Below are positions 6,484 through 14,476 of a stretch of DNA of 15,876 nucleotides, piece by piece. The DNA is from JABDNZ01 sp964407425 (GTDB taxonomy: Bacteria; Gemmatimonadota; Gemmatimonadetes; Longimicrobiales; Gaopeijiaceae). Where the stretch lies: assembly GCA_964407425.1 (NCBI GenBank), contig CAYOVN010000076.1, positions 1-15,876 on the forward strand. Direction: 5' to 3'. A program made the position numbers and the translations under genes. The notes under the pieces are model-generated. The model was not told the DNA's origin. It saw only the letters and a list, made by a program, of their open reading frames with translations, and did no database searches. The number at the start of each line of letters is the position of its first letter. The first letter of the stretch is position 1.

Positions 6484-9396
6484 GTGAAGTTCAAGCCCAG
6501 GCTTTTCCGTCTTTCCCTGGCCCTCGGGATCTTGGCGTGGTTGCTCCATGCCGGAATCGACGCCTTCGTGTTCCGCCAGGGGACCTTCCCAGATCTGGTC
6601 CTACTAGCCGTACCGCCGGCCGCGTTGGTTTTCAGGGTCGTAGTTGTTGTCCTCCTCTTGATCTTTGGGTTCGTGGTTTCCCAGGTCCTCTACCAGCAGG
6701 AGATCAAAGAGCAGGAGGCTTCCCTAAGGGCCCTTGGGGAGAGTGAACGGAAGTTCCGAGAACTGGCGGAACTCCTTCCGGAGCCGGTATTTGAGGCCGA
6801 TCTGGACTTCCGGGTGACCTATGCGAACCAAAAGGCGTTCGAGTTGTTCGGTTATACCCAGGAGGAGTTCGAATCCGGGCTTTCCGGTCTGGATATGATG
6901 GTGCCGGAGGAGAGGGAGAGGGCCTTGGCTGCCCTTGAGAAGAGGGTGCGAGGCGTCGACCCGGGGGTGATGGAGTATACGGCCCGGCGAAAGGACGGAT
7001 CGACCTTCCCCATGCTATTCCATGCGGCCCTGGCGGTGGATGAAGAGGGTCGTCCGGTGAATGTTCGGGGGCTGGTCATCGATATCACCGATCGGAAGCG
7101 CGCGGAGGAGGGCATTCGCGAGAGCGAGCGCCGGTTCAGAAACATCGTTGAGGCCTCTCCCATGGGTGTTTTTCTCTATGAGCTCGACGGGAGTGGGCGG
7201 TTGATTCTGGGGGGGGCCAACACTGCGGCAGACCAGATTCTCGGGTTCGATACCACACCTCTTCTAGGCAAACCCATTGAGGAGGCTTTCCCTGACCTGG
7301 GCGAGACCGAGGTCTCAGATCGGTTTCGCTCAGTTGCCGCCAACGGAGGATCCTGGCATACGGGGGACTTGCCCTTTGACCAAAGGGACAAAAGCGGACT
7401 CTACGACGTATTCGCATTCCAGACGGCACCAAACGAGATGGCCGTCATGTTTCTGGATGTGACCGAGAAGAGGGTCGCCGAAGAAGCCCTTCGGGAAAGT
7501 GAGGAACGTCTCCGACTCGCGGCACGATCAGGTCGGGTGGGGATCTGGGAGTACGAGATCGCCACGGACCATCTTGAATGGGACGACCTCATGTACGAGT
7601 TGCATGGGGTTGAGAGGGCTGGGGCCGGCCACGGGATCCAACGGTGGAGGGACCGCGTCCATCAGGATGATCTGGAAGAGGCTGAGGGGCAGTTCAGGGA
7701 TGCTTTGGAGGTGGGTGGAAAACCCTTCGATACCCAATTTCGAATCATCCGACCGGACAATCTGGAGGTGCGGCATATCAGAGGCCTGGCCGGAATCTTC
7801 CGGGATCGGGACGGGACTCCAATCAGGGCTCTGGGCACCAACTGGGACATCACATCCAGCAAGAAAATCGAAGAAGCGCTTCGAGACTCAGAGGCCCGAT
7901 TCCGGAGTGTCATCGAACAGCTCAATGATGCCACGTACATCTTGTTCAATGGGCGTTTCGATCTGGTGAACCCCCGGTTCACTGAGCTGACGGGTGTGTC
8001 TGTCGAGGAGGCCGCTGACCCCGCTTTCGATTTCTGGGAACTGGTCGCACCGGGCAGCATTCCTGTCATTCGGCAGCGGCAGGAGCAAAGAGACCGGGGC
8101 GAAGATGTCTCCGGCATCTACGAGTTCGAGATCAAACATCGGGATGGGCACTTCATCCATGTCGAGGCTTCAGTCACGGAGATCGAGTACCGGGAGGGAA
8201 CGGCGGTCCTGGGGCTTCTCAGGGACGTCACGGAGCAGAAAAGCCTGAAGGAGCAGTTGGTGCTGGCTCAGAAGATGGAGTCTGTCGGGCGTCTTTCGGG
8301 TGGAGTCGCCCATGACCTGAACAACCTTCTCACCCCCATCATCGGGTATGGCGATCTGATGCTTGGGGAGATCTCCCCGGAAGACGAGAGGGAAGATTCG
8401 GTCCAGGAGATTCTGGAGGCTGCCTACAGGGCGAAAGATCTGGTACACCAGCTCTTGGCATTCAGCCGGCAGCAAGCTTTGGAGTTCAGGGCCATCGACC
8501 TGAATGAAATGGTTCTGACCTTCCAACGCCTACTCCGGAGAACCGTCAGGGAGGACGTGGAGATCCGGTTCATCCCATCGCCGGCCAGTCCCGTCATCCG
8601 AGGTGACCGGGGTCAGCTCGAACAGGTCATCATGAACCTGGCTGTGAACGCCCAGGATGCCATGCCTGAGGGGGGGACCCTGAGCATTGAGACGGCCGAG
8701 GTTCATCTGGATCCTGAATACGCGGAGACCCGATCTGGAGTTACACCGGGCCACTACGCAATGCTGTCCTTTTCAGACACGGGAATCGGGATGAACGCGG
8801 AGACCCGGGATAAGATCTTCGAACCCTTTTTTACTACCAAGGAGCTGGGAAAAGGGACAGGGCTCGGCCTGGCCACGGCCTACGGGATCGTCAAACAGCA
8901 TGAGGGGAATATCTGGGTCTATAGCGAAGAGGGTGAAGGGACGAGTTTCAGAGTCTATTTGCCCCTGGCGGATCGACCGATCGTGGAGATCGCCACGCGT
9001 CAGGGTGCCCCTGCCAATCTGGGCGGTTCCGAGACCATCCTGGTGGTAGAAGATGAGGAGAGGGTGAGAAAGCTGGCGGTGAAGGTTCTTAAGCAGCAGG
9101 GGTACTCGGTCTTGGAAGCATCAGACGGACCCTCCTGTCTCGAGAGCCTTCGGGACTATGAGGGCCCCGTCGACCTCCTGCTCACCGATGTGGTGATGCC
9201 TGGTATGAACGGCCGAGAGCTGTTCGGGAAGCTGAGGGAGTCCTTCCCTGGCGCCCGGGTCCTCTACATGTCGGGGTATACGGAGGACATCATTACTCAC
9301 CGAGGAGTACTGGACGAGGGCATTCCATTTATCCAGAAGCCCTTCTCCGTTAATTCCCTCACGACCCGGGTCAGGGCCGTATTGGAGGACGAGTAA
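6484..9396 (+). CDS. Hybrid histidine kinase, PAS-rich, with C-terminal receiver
   Basis: 970 residues, GTG start with GAGG at 6472-6475 eight bases upstream. Two transmembrane helices (about 8-28 and 37-69) leave almost no periplasmic loop, so sensing is probably in the membrane or cytoplasm. Four PAS-like domains follow at about 88-208, 215-330, 341-465 and 472-590, each ending in a DVTEQ/DITDRK-type linker. The kinase core has phospho-acceptor His610 (GGVAHDLNNLLTPI), N-box Asn722, G1 DTGIGM at 765-770 and G2 GKGTGLGL at 789-796. The receiver (about 851-968) has acidic pair Asp857/Glu858, phospho-acceptor Asp902 (TDVVMPGMNG), Ser930 and Lys952. All active residues are present. There is no DNA-binding output domain and no adjacent response regulator, so the target is unknown. 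Signals could be redox, light or small ligands; no cofactor residue is diagnostic. Confidence 0.95.
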   Translation: MKFKPRLFRLSLALGILAWLLHAGIDAFVFRQGTFPDLVLLAVPPAALVFRVVVVVLLLIFGFVVSQVLYQQEIKEQEASLRALGESERKFRELAELLPEPVFEADLDFRVTYANQKAFELFGYTQEEFESGLSGLDMMVPEERERALAALEKRVRGVDPGVMEYTARRKDGSTFPMLFHAALAVDEEGRPVNVRGLVIDITDRKRAEEGIRESERRFRNIVEASPMGVFLYELDGSGRLILGGANTAADQILGFDTTPLLGKPIEEAFPDLGETEVSDRFRSVAANGGSWHTGDLPFDQRDKSGLYDVFAFQTAPNEMAVMFLDVTEKRVAEEALRESEERLRLAARSGRVGIWEYEIATDHLEWDDLMYELHGVERAGAGHGIQRWRDRVHQDDLEEAEGQFRDALEVGGKPFDTQFRIIRPDNLEVRHIRGLAGIFRDRDGTPIRALGTNWDITSSKKIEEALRDSEARFRSVIEQLNDATYILFNGRFDLVNPRFTELTGVSVEEAADPAFDFWELVAPGSIPVIRQRQEQRDRGEDVSGIYEFEIKHRDGHFIHVEASVTEIEYREGTAVLGLLRDVTEQKSLKEQLVLAQKMESVGRLSGGVAHDLNNLLTPIIGYGDLMLGEISPEDEREDSVQEILEAAYRAKDLVHQLLAFSRQQALEFRAIDLNEMVLTFQRLLRRTVREDVEIRFIPSPASPVIRGDRGQLEQVIMNLAVNAQDAMPEGGTLSIETAEVHLDPEYAETRSGVTPGHYAMLSFSDTGIGMNAETRDKIFEPFFTTKELGKGTGLGLATAYGIVKQHEGNIWVYSEEGEGTSFRVYLPLADRPIVEIATRQGAPANLGGSETILVVEDEERVRKLAVKVLKQQGYSVLEASDGPSCLESLRDYEGPVDLLLTDVVMPGMNGRELFGKLRESFPGARVLYMSGYTEDIITHRGVLDEGIPFIQKPFSVNSLTTRVRAVLEDE

Positions 9397-9436
9397 TCGA
9401 AGGCTCCGGTGGCTAGAGTATGTTTGTGAAGACGGG

Positions 9437-9970
9437 CTATTCACTCCCCTCCGAGCATGCGATCTCACCAGGGCCCGGAGGAACGGTTGGAGTGGGCGGC
9501 GGCTGAACCGACCCCTCGAAGACCGCGCACCCAAAATCGGGAAGGAACTCCTGGTAGGTGGAGGCGCCGGACCAGCCCGAAGGCGTCGCGATAATCGAGA
9601 CGATGACCTTCTCCGAAGGCGAAAAGGCCAAGTCAGCCGGCTTACCCGAATACTCCCCGTGATCCCGGAAATAGGCTTCCTGAAGGGTCTGGAGGCGCTC
9701 CAGATCCGACTTCATCGTGGCCAGGATGGTGCCTCGACTCGGTTCCTGGTTCAGGATTCCCCTGGGATCGGGAATGCCGTCGGGCATGGTCCACACGACC
9801 CAGGCCAATGCACCAAGGGCCAGAAATAGTAAGACCCGCTTGAGGCCTCTCTTCCCTGAGGGGCCTTTTTTCCCCTTTCCCTTTCGGTTCGGGACCACCC
9901 ATCCGCTACAATTGCCGCACCGGACGTCCTCGTCCTCGAGTTGATGAGAGCAGTGAGGGCAAAGCTTCAT
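9437..9970 (-). CDS. Zinc-ribbon, membrane-anchored pilin-like protein
   Basis: 177 residues. The N-terminus is a zinc ribbon with Cys4, Cys7, Cys18 and Cys21 (CPHC and CGNC). A Lys/Arg/Gly-rich linker leads to one transmembrane helix (about 44-61). The following region, with MKSDLERLQTLQEAYFRDHG and then a beta-rich part with GWSG and CAVF, resembles the soluble domain of type IV pilin-like proteins. The C-terminus is Pro-rich and ends with a second Cys that could pair with the one in CAVF. Topology therefore puts the zinc ribbon in the cytoplasm and the pilin-like domain outside. There is no prepilin peptidase site (no G-FTLIE type motif), so it is not a normal pilin. A strong AGGAGG (9981-9986 on the complement) sits 10 bases before the ATG. 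It converges with the histidine kinase gene. Function unknown. Confidence 0.8.
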   Translation of the reverse strand: MKLCPHCSHQLEDEDVRCGNCSGWVVPNRKGKGKKGPSGKRGLKRVLLFLALGALAWVVWTMPDGIPDPRGILNQEPSRGTILATMKSDLERLQTLQEAYFRDHGEYSGKPADLAFSPSEKVIVSIIATPSGWSGASTYQEFLPDFGCAVFEGSVQPPPTPTVPPGPGEIACSEGSE

Positions 9971-9980
9971 GGATTTCCGA

Positions 9981-9986
9981 CCTCCT
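9981..9986 (-). promoter_or_regulatory. Consensus Shine-Dalgarno for the zinc-ribbon gene
   Basis: AGGAGG on the - strand, 10 bases before the ATG at 9970. It is one of the strongest ribosome-binding sites in the window and fixes this start. Confidence 0.75.
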
Positions 9987-10086
9987 TCAGGCGCATCACA
10001 GGTTCTTCTCCAAAATAAACGGGTTTGGTTCGGGCCGGTACAGTTCTGAGGCGGACCCCCTCGGCGGTGGGGGAACGGCCCACGGA

Positions 10087-10115
10087 TTGCCTCAACCGAT
10101 GTAGAGTGGTAAAAA
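10087..10115 (+). promoter_or_regulatory. Candidate housekeeping promoter for the M14 peptidase gene
   Basis: TTGCCT (10087-10092), a 17-base spacer and TAAAAA (10110-10115) resemble a sigma-70 promoter, about 77 bases before the ATG at 10192. The 221-base gap here separates divergent genes, so it should hold promoters for both strands. I saw no equally good - strand pair. The match is modest. Confidence 0.3.
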
Positions 10116-10191
10116 TACCTGGCTCAGAAGGAACATGTGGGCGGCGGAAGCCTGATCGCTGCTCTTTCCATAAACCCGGGAAATACATCCC

Positions 10192-12831
10192 ATGAAACGA
10201 CTCTTTTTGATTCCGGTGCTGGGCCTGTTTCTGCTTCCGGCAGGGATTCAGGGGCAGGCCTCAGGGAGCTTCGACTGGTTTCCGGGGGGGACCTATGATT
10301 CGTCCATCCCGACACCATCGTCCTTCCTCGGATACACGATCGGAGATGACTTCACCCCCCATCATCAGCTGGAAGCCTATTTGGCGGCGGTAGCCGAGGC
10401 CAGCGATAGGGTTTCCCTGGGGTCGTACGGGAAGACGAACGAGGGGAGAGACCTTCTCTTTGTGACTATCACCAGCCCGTCCAACCACGCCCGGGTCGAG
10501 GAGATTCGTCAGAACATGGGCCGGCTGGCGGACCCCAGAGGGGCCAGTCAGGCGGAGCTGGATGCGGTGATTCAGGAGAGCCCGGCCGTGGCCTGGCTTT
10601 CGTACAGCGTTCATGGGAGTGAGTCTGCCGGCACCGAGGCTGCAATCCTCACCGTGTACCAGCTGGCTGCCGGCACAGACGCCGTAACCCAGAACATTCT
10701 CGATGAACTGGTCGTGCTCATCGACCCGGCTTCGAACCCGGATGGTAGGGAGCGGGTGGTCCACGCTTTTCAGAAGCGCCGGGGACTGACCTACAGCTCG
10801 AACCCGGACAGTTGGGAGCATGGATCCGATTGGCCCGGGGGCCGTTCGAATCACTATCTCTTCGACCTGAACCGGGACTGGTCCTGGCAGACCCAGGCCG
10901 AGACCCAACAGAGAACCGTCCAGTACTTACGGTGGAACCCGGTGGTTCACGTAGATTTCCACGAGATGGGTGGGAATTCCTACTTCTTCTTCCCGGCTGC
11001 TACACCGGTCCACGGGGCGATTCCCGATGTGGTCATGAAGTGGCAGCAGATCTACGGAGAGGGGAACGCAAGGGCCTTCGATCATTACGGGTGGCCTTAC
11101 TACACCAAGATCGGTTTCGACATGTACTATCCCGGTTTCGGGGATTCCTGGCCCAGCATGATGGGGGCCATCGGAATGACCTACGAGCAGGGCGGGGGCA
11201 GCAGCGTGGGTATCGCTATCGATCGGGATGATGGTACCACCCACACCTTCCGCCAGCGGGCTCATGGACACTTCACCACCTCTATGGCCACACTGAGGAC
11301 CACAGCGGAGAATCGGGAAGAGCGGCTCACAGACTTCGTGGCATTCTTCAGGCATGCTCTTTCCCTCGGAGAGGGTCCGGTAAAGTCTTATGCCCTCATC
11401 CCTGGAACCGATCCCTACAACGCTGACCAGTTCGTCGACCTTCTGACCCGTCAGGGCATCGAGGTGACGGCTGCATCCGAGGCATTCAACGCCCGGGTCG
11501 CTCGGGGTTTCGGGCTCCACGACCCGCCGTCGTCGAGGGAATTTCCGGCGGGGACCTTCCTGGTCTCTGCATCCCAGCCCAAGGGTGTCGCGGTTCAGAT
11601 GATGATGGAGCCTCAACCGATCCTCGAGGACACGAGCTTCTATGACCTTTCAGGTTGGGCTCTGCCTTTGGTGTACAACGTCGAATCCTACATGCTCGCC
11701 GAAGCTCCGGGGGTCAGTTCGATCCTCCTGACCGAGCCCCCGACGAGGGATGGCGGAGTGGTGGGTGGCCAAGGGGAATACGCCTATGCCATTCCCTACA
11801 CGGGTACATCGGCCCTTCTTGCGGCGGTGCAGCTTCTGAACCATGGCGTGTCGGTGAAAGCCGCTGGTGACGGGTTCACGACCCAGGGCAGGGAATTCCC
11901 TGCCGGAACATTCCTCCTACCGGTGTACCGGAACCCTGAGAATCTCCACCAGCTCATCGACGAGGTCGCTGGGCATTTCGGGGTCCAGGCCTACCCAATC
12001 AATACCGGACTGGTTGATGAGGGAGATGATCTCGGGGCTGGCTCCTATCGGGCCCTCAAAAAGCCGAAGATCGCCATAGCGGCGGGGCAGTCCGCCGGTG
12101 GGTTCGGTGAGGTTTGGAATTTCTTTGACCAGGCCTATCCGTATTTCGATTACACGAATGTTGACGCCTCCCGCCTAGGGAGCATGGACCTTTCCGAGTA
12201 CGACGTCCTCATGGTCGGGGGATCGAACCTGGCCAGCGCACTGGGGGAAAGAGGTGTGGAAAGCCTGCGCAGCTGGATGCAGGCGGGCGGCTTGGTGATC
12301 GCGTGGGAAGGCGGGGCTCAGTTCCTCTCCCAGGAAGGATCTGAAATCACCAACGTGACGACCATGGTCGGTGAAGACGATGAGGACGAGGAGGACGAGG
12401 AGGAAGAGGGTCAGTCGGCCCTGGAGGCCCGGAGGACCCTGGCCGAGCGGGAGCAGGAATCGAAGGAAGGGAGGACCCCAGGTGGGTTCTACAAGGTCGT
12501 TCTGGACCCCGACCACTGGATGTCGTTCGGCCTTCCTGAGGAAATGGCGATCCTGAAGCGGGGCGCCAGAGGGTTCGCCGTGTCTGATCGTGGGGTGAAC
12601 GTGGCTGTGTTCTCCCCGGAATCCCTCCTGAGTGGCTACGCTCCACCCGATTTTGAGGAAGAGCTTTCCAAGAAGTCCTGGCTCATTGTCGAAGGCGTCG
12701 GCCGAGGGCAGGCCGTGTTGTTTGCAGATAGCCCGGTCTACCGGATGTTCCTGGAAAGTGAGCACCAGATGTTGCTGAATGCCATTGTTCTGGGAACCGG
12801 GTTCGGCGGAGGTGGTTTCCGAGGTAGATAG
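10192..12831 (+). CDS. Exported M14-family zinc metallocarboxypeptidase with C-terminal extension
   Basis: 879 residues with a Sec signal peptide (about 1-22). The M14 catalytic domain covers about 50-390. Zinc ligands are His141 and Glu144 (HGSE) and His257 (DFHE). NPDGRERV at 182-189 and NR at 227-228 are the usual substrate-carboxylate contacts, and Glu332 (TYEQGG) is in the place of the general base. It should trim peptides in the periplasm or outside the cell; specificity is not evident. The long C-terminal part contains two related segments sharing REFPAGTF (449-456 and 567-574), then about residues 620-715 an alpha/beta GATase1-like domain (DVLMVGGSNLASALGERGVESLRSW in outline). An acidic run (about 728-739, twelve Asp/Glu) follows and may be a flexible loop or bind cations. 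The frame is intact. Large M14 proteins of this layout are common in Gemmatimonadota and Acidobacteria. Confidence 0.9.
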   Translation: MKRLFLIPVLGLFLLPAGIQGQASGSFDWFPGGTYDSSIPTPSSFLGYTIGDDFTPHHQLEAYLAAVAEASDRVSLGSYGKTNEGRDLLFVTITSPSNHARVEEIRQNMGRLADPRGASQAELDAVIQESPAVAWLSYSVHGSESAGTEAAILTVYQLAAGTDAVTQNILDELVVLIDPASNPDGRERVVHAFQKRRGLTYSSNPDSWEHGSDWPGGRSNHYLFDLNRDWSWQTQAETQQRTVQYLRWNPVVHVDFHEMGGNSYFFFPAATPVHGAIPDVVMKWQQIYGEGNARAFDHYGWPYYTKIGFDMYYPGFGDSWPSMMGAIGMTYEQGGGSSVGIAIDRDDGTTHTFRQRAHGHFTTSMATLRTTAENREERLTDFVAFFRHALSLGEGPVKSYALIPGTDPYNADQFVDLLTRQGIEVTAASEAFNARVARGFGLHDPPSSREFPAGTFLVSASQPKGVAVQMMMEPQPILEDTSFYDLSGWALPLVYNVESYMLAEAPGVSSILLTEPPTRDGGVVGGQGEYAYAIPYTGTSALLAAVQLLNHGVSVKAAGDGFTTQGREFPAGTFLLPVYRNPENLHQLIDEVAGHFGVQAYPINTGLVDEGDDLGAGSYRALKKPKIAIAAGQSAGGFGEVWNFFDQAYPYFDYTNVDASRLGSMDLSEYDVLMVGGSNLASALGERGVESLRSWMQAGGLVIAWEGGAQFLSQEGSEITNVTTMVGEDDEDEEDEEEEGQSALEARRTLAEREQESKEGRTPGGFYKVVLDPDHWMSFGLPEEMAILKRGARGFAVSDRGVNVAVFSPESLLSGYAPPDFEEELSKKSWLIVEGVGRGQAVLFADSPVYRMFLESEHQMLLNAIVLGTGFGGGGFRGR

Positions 12832-12885
12832 GGATCCGGCCCAGGGCGGGGAGGGTCAATCGGTGTAGCCCCGCCAGTTCAATCT

Positions 12886-12922
12886 GAGAGCCCCTCGGCG
12901 CGAGTTGCGTCGAGGGGCTCTC
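12886..12922. terminator. Bidirectional hairpin terminator
   Basis: GAGAGCCCCTCG (12886-12897) pairs perfectly with CGAGGGGCTCTC (12911-12922). Inner bases extend the stem to 15 bp (one G-T) with a 7-base loop. It lies between the convergent M14 and beta-lactamase-like genes, 54 bases after one stop and 9 bases after the other. There is no long T-run on either side. Confidence 0.7.
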
Positions 12923-12931
12923 TCGATGTCC

Positions 12932-14398
12932 TCATCGGATCCTGGGAGAGGAGTTCCCGTGGGTCCACATGCGAACGACCTCCCCGGCATCGTTGACCTC
13001 AAAGATCCTTTCCTCACCTAGCGACTCATCCTTCCGGATCCGTTTGAACGTGTGTCCCTCCACGTGCTTGAGGCGGACCAGAGATTCCATGGGATTATCC
13101 GTGGGGAAGGAGACCACAGCCAGGCTGCCCTTCCAGGGGATCACCTGGCTTTCCCCTCCCCAGGGGTAGGAGTCATAGGCTCCTATGTACATTTCGAATT
13201 CGGCCGGGGTTTGCTTTACCTCTTCCGGTTTTTCTTTCCTGGCCTTGGCCGCCTTGATAGCTGGAGCGACGATTTCGTAGGCCCGGCGGGTGAATATCCC
13301 GGTGTCCACCATGGCGTTAGCCATGGCCACGACGGCGATCTTGTCGTCCAGCTGGAGTTCGAGGTTTGAGCGGTGTCCCGGGCAACTTCCGCCATGTCCC
13401 ACGAAGGTCTTGTCGTCCCGGCGGGAAACGCTGAACCCAAGGCCCCGCATGGTGTTGAAGCCGGGATCCACAAAGTGTACCCGCTGCATTTCACGAAGGG
13501 TGTTCGGGGCGAGAATCTCCTCGTCCTCCCCGGCAAGGAGCCGGAACTGCCATGACGCGAATGTGGCTAGGTCCTCCACTGTTGAGGCGTACCCCATGGC
13601 GGGAGCGATTCCCAGGCCCTCGAATGGCTCTACCTTCTTCCGCCCACCCTTCCTCAAGTTTGCGCTGTAGCCCGTGGCCAGCTTGGTAGTGCCCTGGACC
13701 TCACCGATTTCCGGGGTGGTGGAGGTCATCCCCAGGGGAGTCAGGACGTATCGCTTCACATAGTCCACATAGGACATGCCCGAAAGTTCGGCGACGACCT
13801 CCCCCACCAGGGTTAGACCCAGGTTGGAGTACTGGAAGTATTTCCAGGCCGGATAAAGCGTGGATTGGTTCGTGATTCCCGCGACCACCTGTTCATGGGT
13901 CGGGAAATCAAAAGGGTCGGTCCAGTAGGGTTGGTCCGATTCCCTGGGGAGGCCGGCTGAGTGGGTCATCAACCCCTCTAAGGTGATCGGGGGTCCTTCG
14001 GGGTGGGCGTTCTCGAGCTGGAACCATGGAAGGACGGAGGACACGGGGTCATCGAGCCGGAACCTTCCCTGATCCCTGAGCTGCATGGCGGAAACACTTG
14101 TAAACAGCTTCGAGATGGAGCAGATGCTGTACATGGTGGATGGTGTCGCCGGGCGTTGGCTTTCAAGGTCGGCGAAACCGAATCCCTCGCTCCACAACAG
14201 CTCCTGATCGTAGACTACCGCTGCGGAAACGGACGGGATCTGTTCGTAGTCCCGAGTGGCCCCAACCCAGAGTTCGAGCAGATTGAGAGCCTCCATGACC
14301 CCCTGGTCTTCCGAGATCCCCTGGCTGGCCGCGATTCCGGGGATGATGGCCAGGCCGAAAAGGGCCCCCAAAGCAGCACGACGACAATACCCACGCAT
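12932..14398 (-). CDS. Exported serine beta-lactamase-family hydrolase (class C/esterase-like)
   Basis: 488 residues with a Sec signal peptide (about 1-26). The penicillin-binding-protein/beta-lactamase fold shows its three motifs in order: SISK with nucleophile Ser94 and Lys97, YSN at 190-192, and HGG at 335-337 in place of KTG. HGG is typical of family members that act as esterases, D-aminopeptidases or other hydrolases rather than true antibiotic-inactivating enzymes, so resistance is not implied. Residues about 395-488 form a separate, probably beta-barrel C-terminal domain (YIGAYDSYPWGG) often seen in these proteins. The start is ATG 14398: GGAGGT lies 4 bases upstream, and the longer frame's TTG at 14410 overlaps that ribosome site. 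It follows the aminotransferase by 66 bases on the same strand and may be co-transcribed with it. Confidence 0.9.
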   Translation of the reverse strand: MRGYCRRAALGALFGLAIIPGIAASQGISEDQGVMEALNLLELWVGATRDYEQIPSVSAAVVYDQELLWSEGFGFADLESQRPATPSTMYSICSISKLFTSVSAMQLRDQGRFRLDDPVSSVLPWFQLENAHPEGPPITLEGLMTHSAGLPRESDQPYWTDPFDFPTHEQVVAGITNQSTLYPAWKYFQYSNLGLTLVGEVVAELSGMSYVDYVKRYVLTPLGMTSTTPEIGEVQGTTKLATGYSANLRKGGRKKVEPFEGLGIAPAMGYASTVEDLATFASWQFRLLAGEDEEILAPNTLREMQRVHFVDPGFNTMRGLGFSVSRRDDKTFVGHGGSCPGHRSNLELQLDDKIAVVAMANAMVDTGIFTRRAYEIVAPAIKAAKARKEKPEEVKQTPAEFEMYIGAYDSYPWGGESQVIPWKGSLAVVSFPTDNPMESLVRLKHVEGHTFKRIRKDESLGEERIFEVNDAGEVVRMWTHGNSSPRIR

Positions 14399-14402
14399 AG
14401 TC

Positions 14403-14408
14403 ACCTCC
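14403..14408 (-). promoter_or_regulatory. Shine-Dalgarno deciding the beta-lactamase-like start
   Basis: GGAGGT on the - strand precedes ATG 14398 by 4 bases. It overlaps the upstream TTG at 14410-14408, which argues against that codon as start. Confidence 0.7.
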
Positions 14409-14424
14409 AAAACCTACGGTTGAA

Positions 14425-14476
14425 GATCAGTCCACCCGTTGTAGATCAGTCCACTCGTTGTTGATCAGTCCACCCG
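14425..14476. repeat. Tandem 19-bp repeat across the aminotransferase stop codon
   Basis: Three head-to-tail copies: GATCAGTCCACCCGTTGTA (14425-14443), GATCAGTCCACTCGTTGTT (14444-14462) and a partial GATCAGTCCACCCG (14463-14476). The third contains the last codons and stop of the aminotransferase (VD-stop on the - strand). Copies one and two are identical except at two positions. The pattern suggests replication slippage that copied the gene's 3' end into the spacer before the hydrolase gene. Confidence 0.9.

Noticed and set aside
9397..9436. Terminator between the convergent kinase and zinc-ribbon genes
   Set aside because: I found no convincing stem or T-run in these 40 bases.
12932..14398. 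Antibiotic-resistance beta-lactamase
   Set aside because: It has the SxxK and YxN motifs but HGG in place of KTG plus a C-terminal beta domain, which fits esterase or peptidase-like relatives better.
14425..14476. CRISPR array
   Set aside because: The copies are contiguous with no spacers, the unit is only 19 bp, and no cas gene is near.
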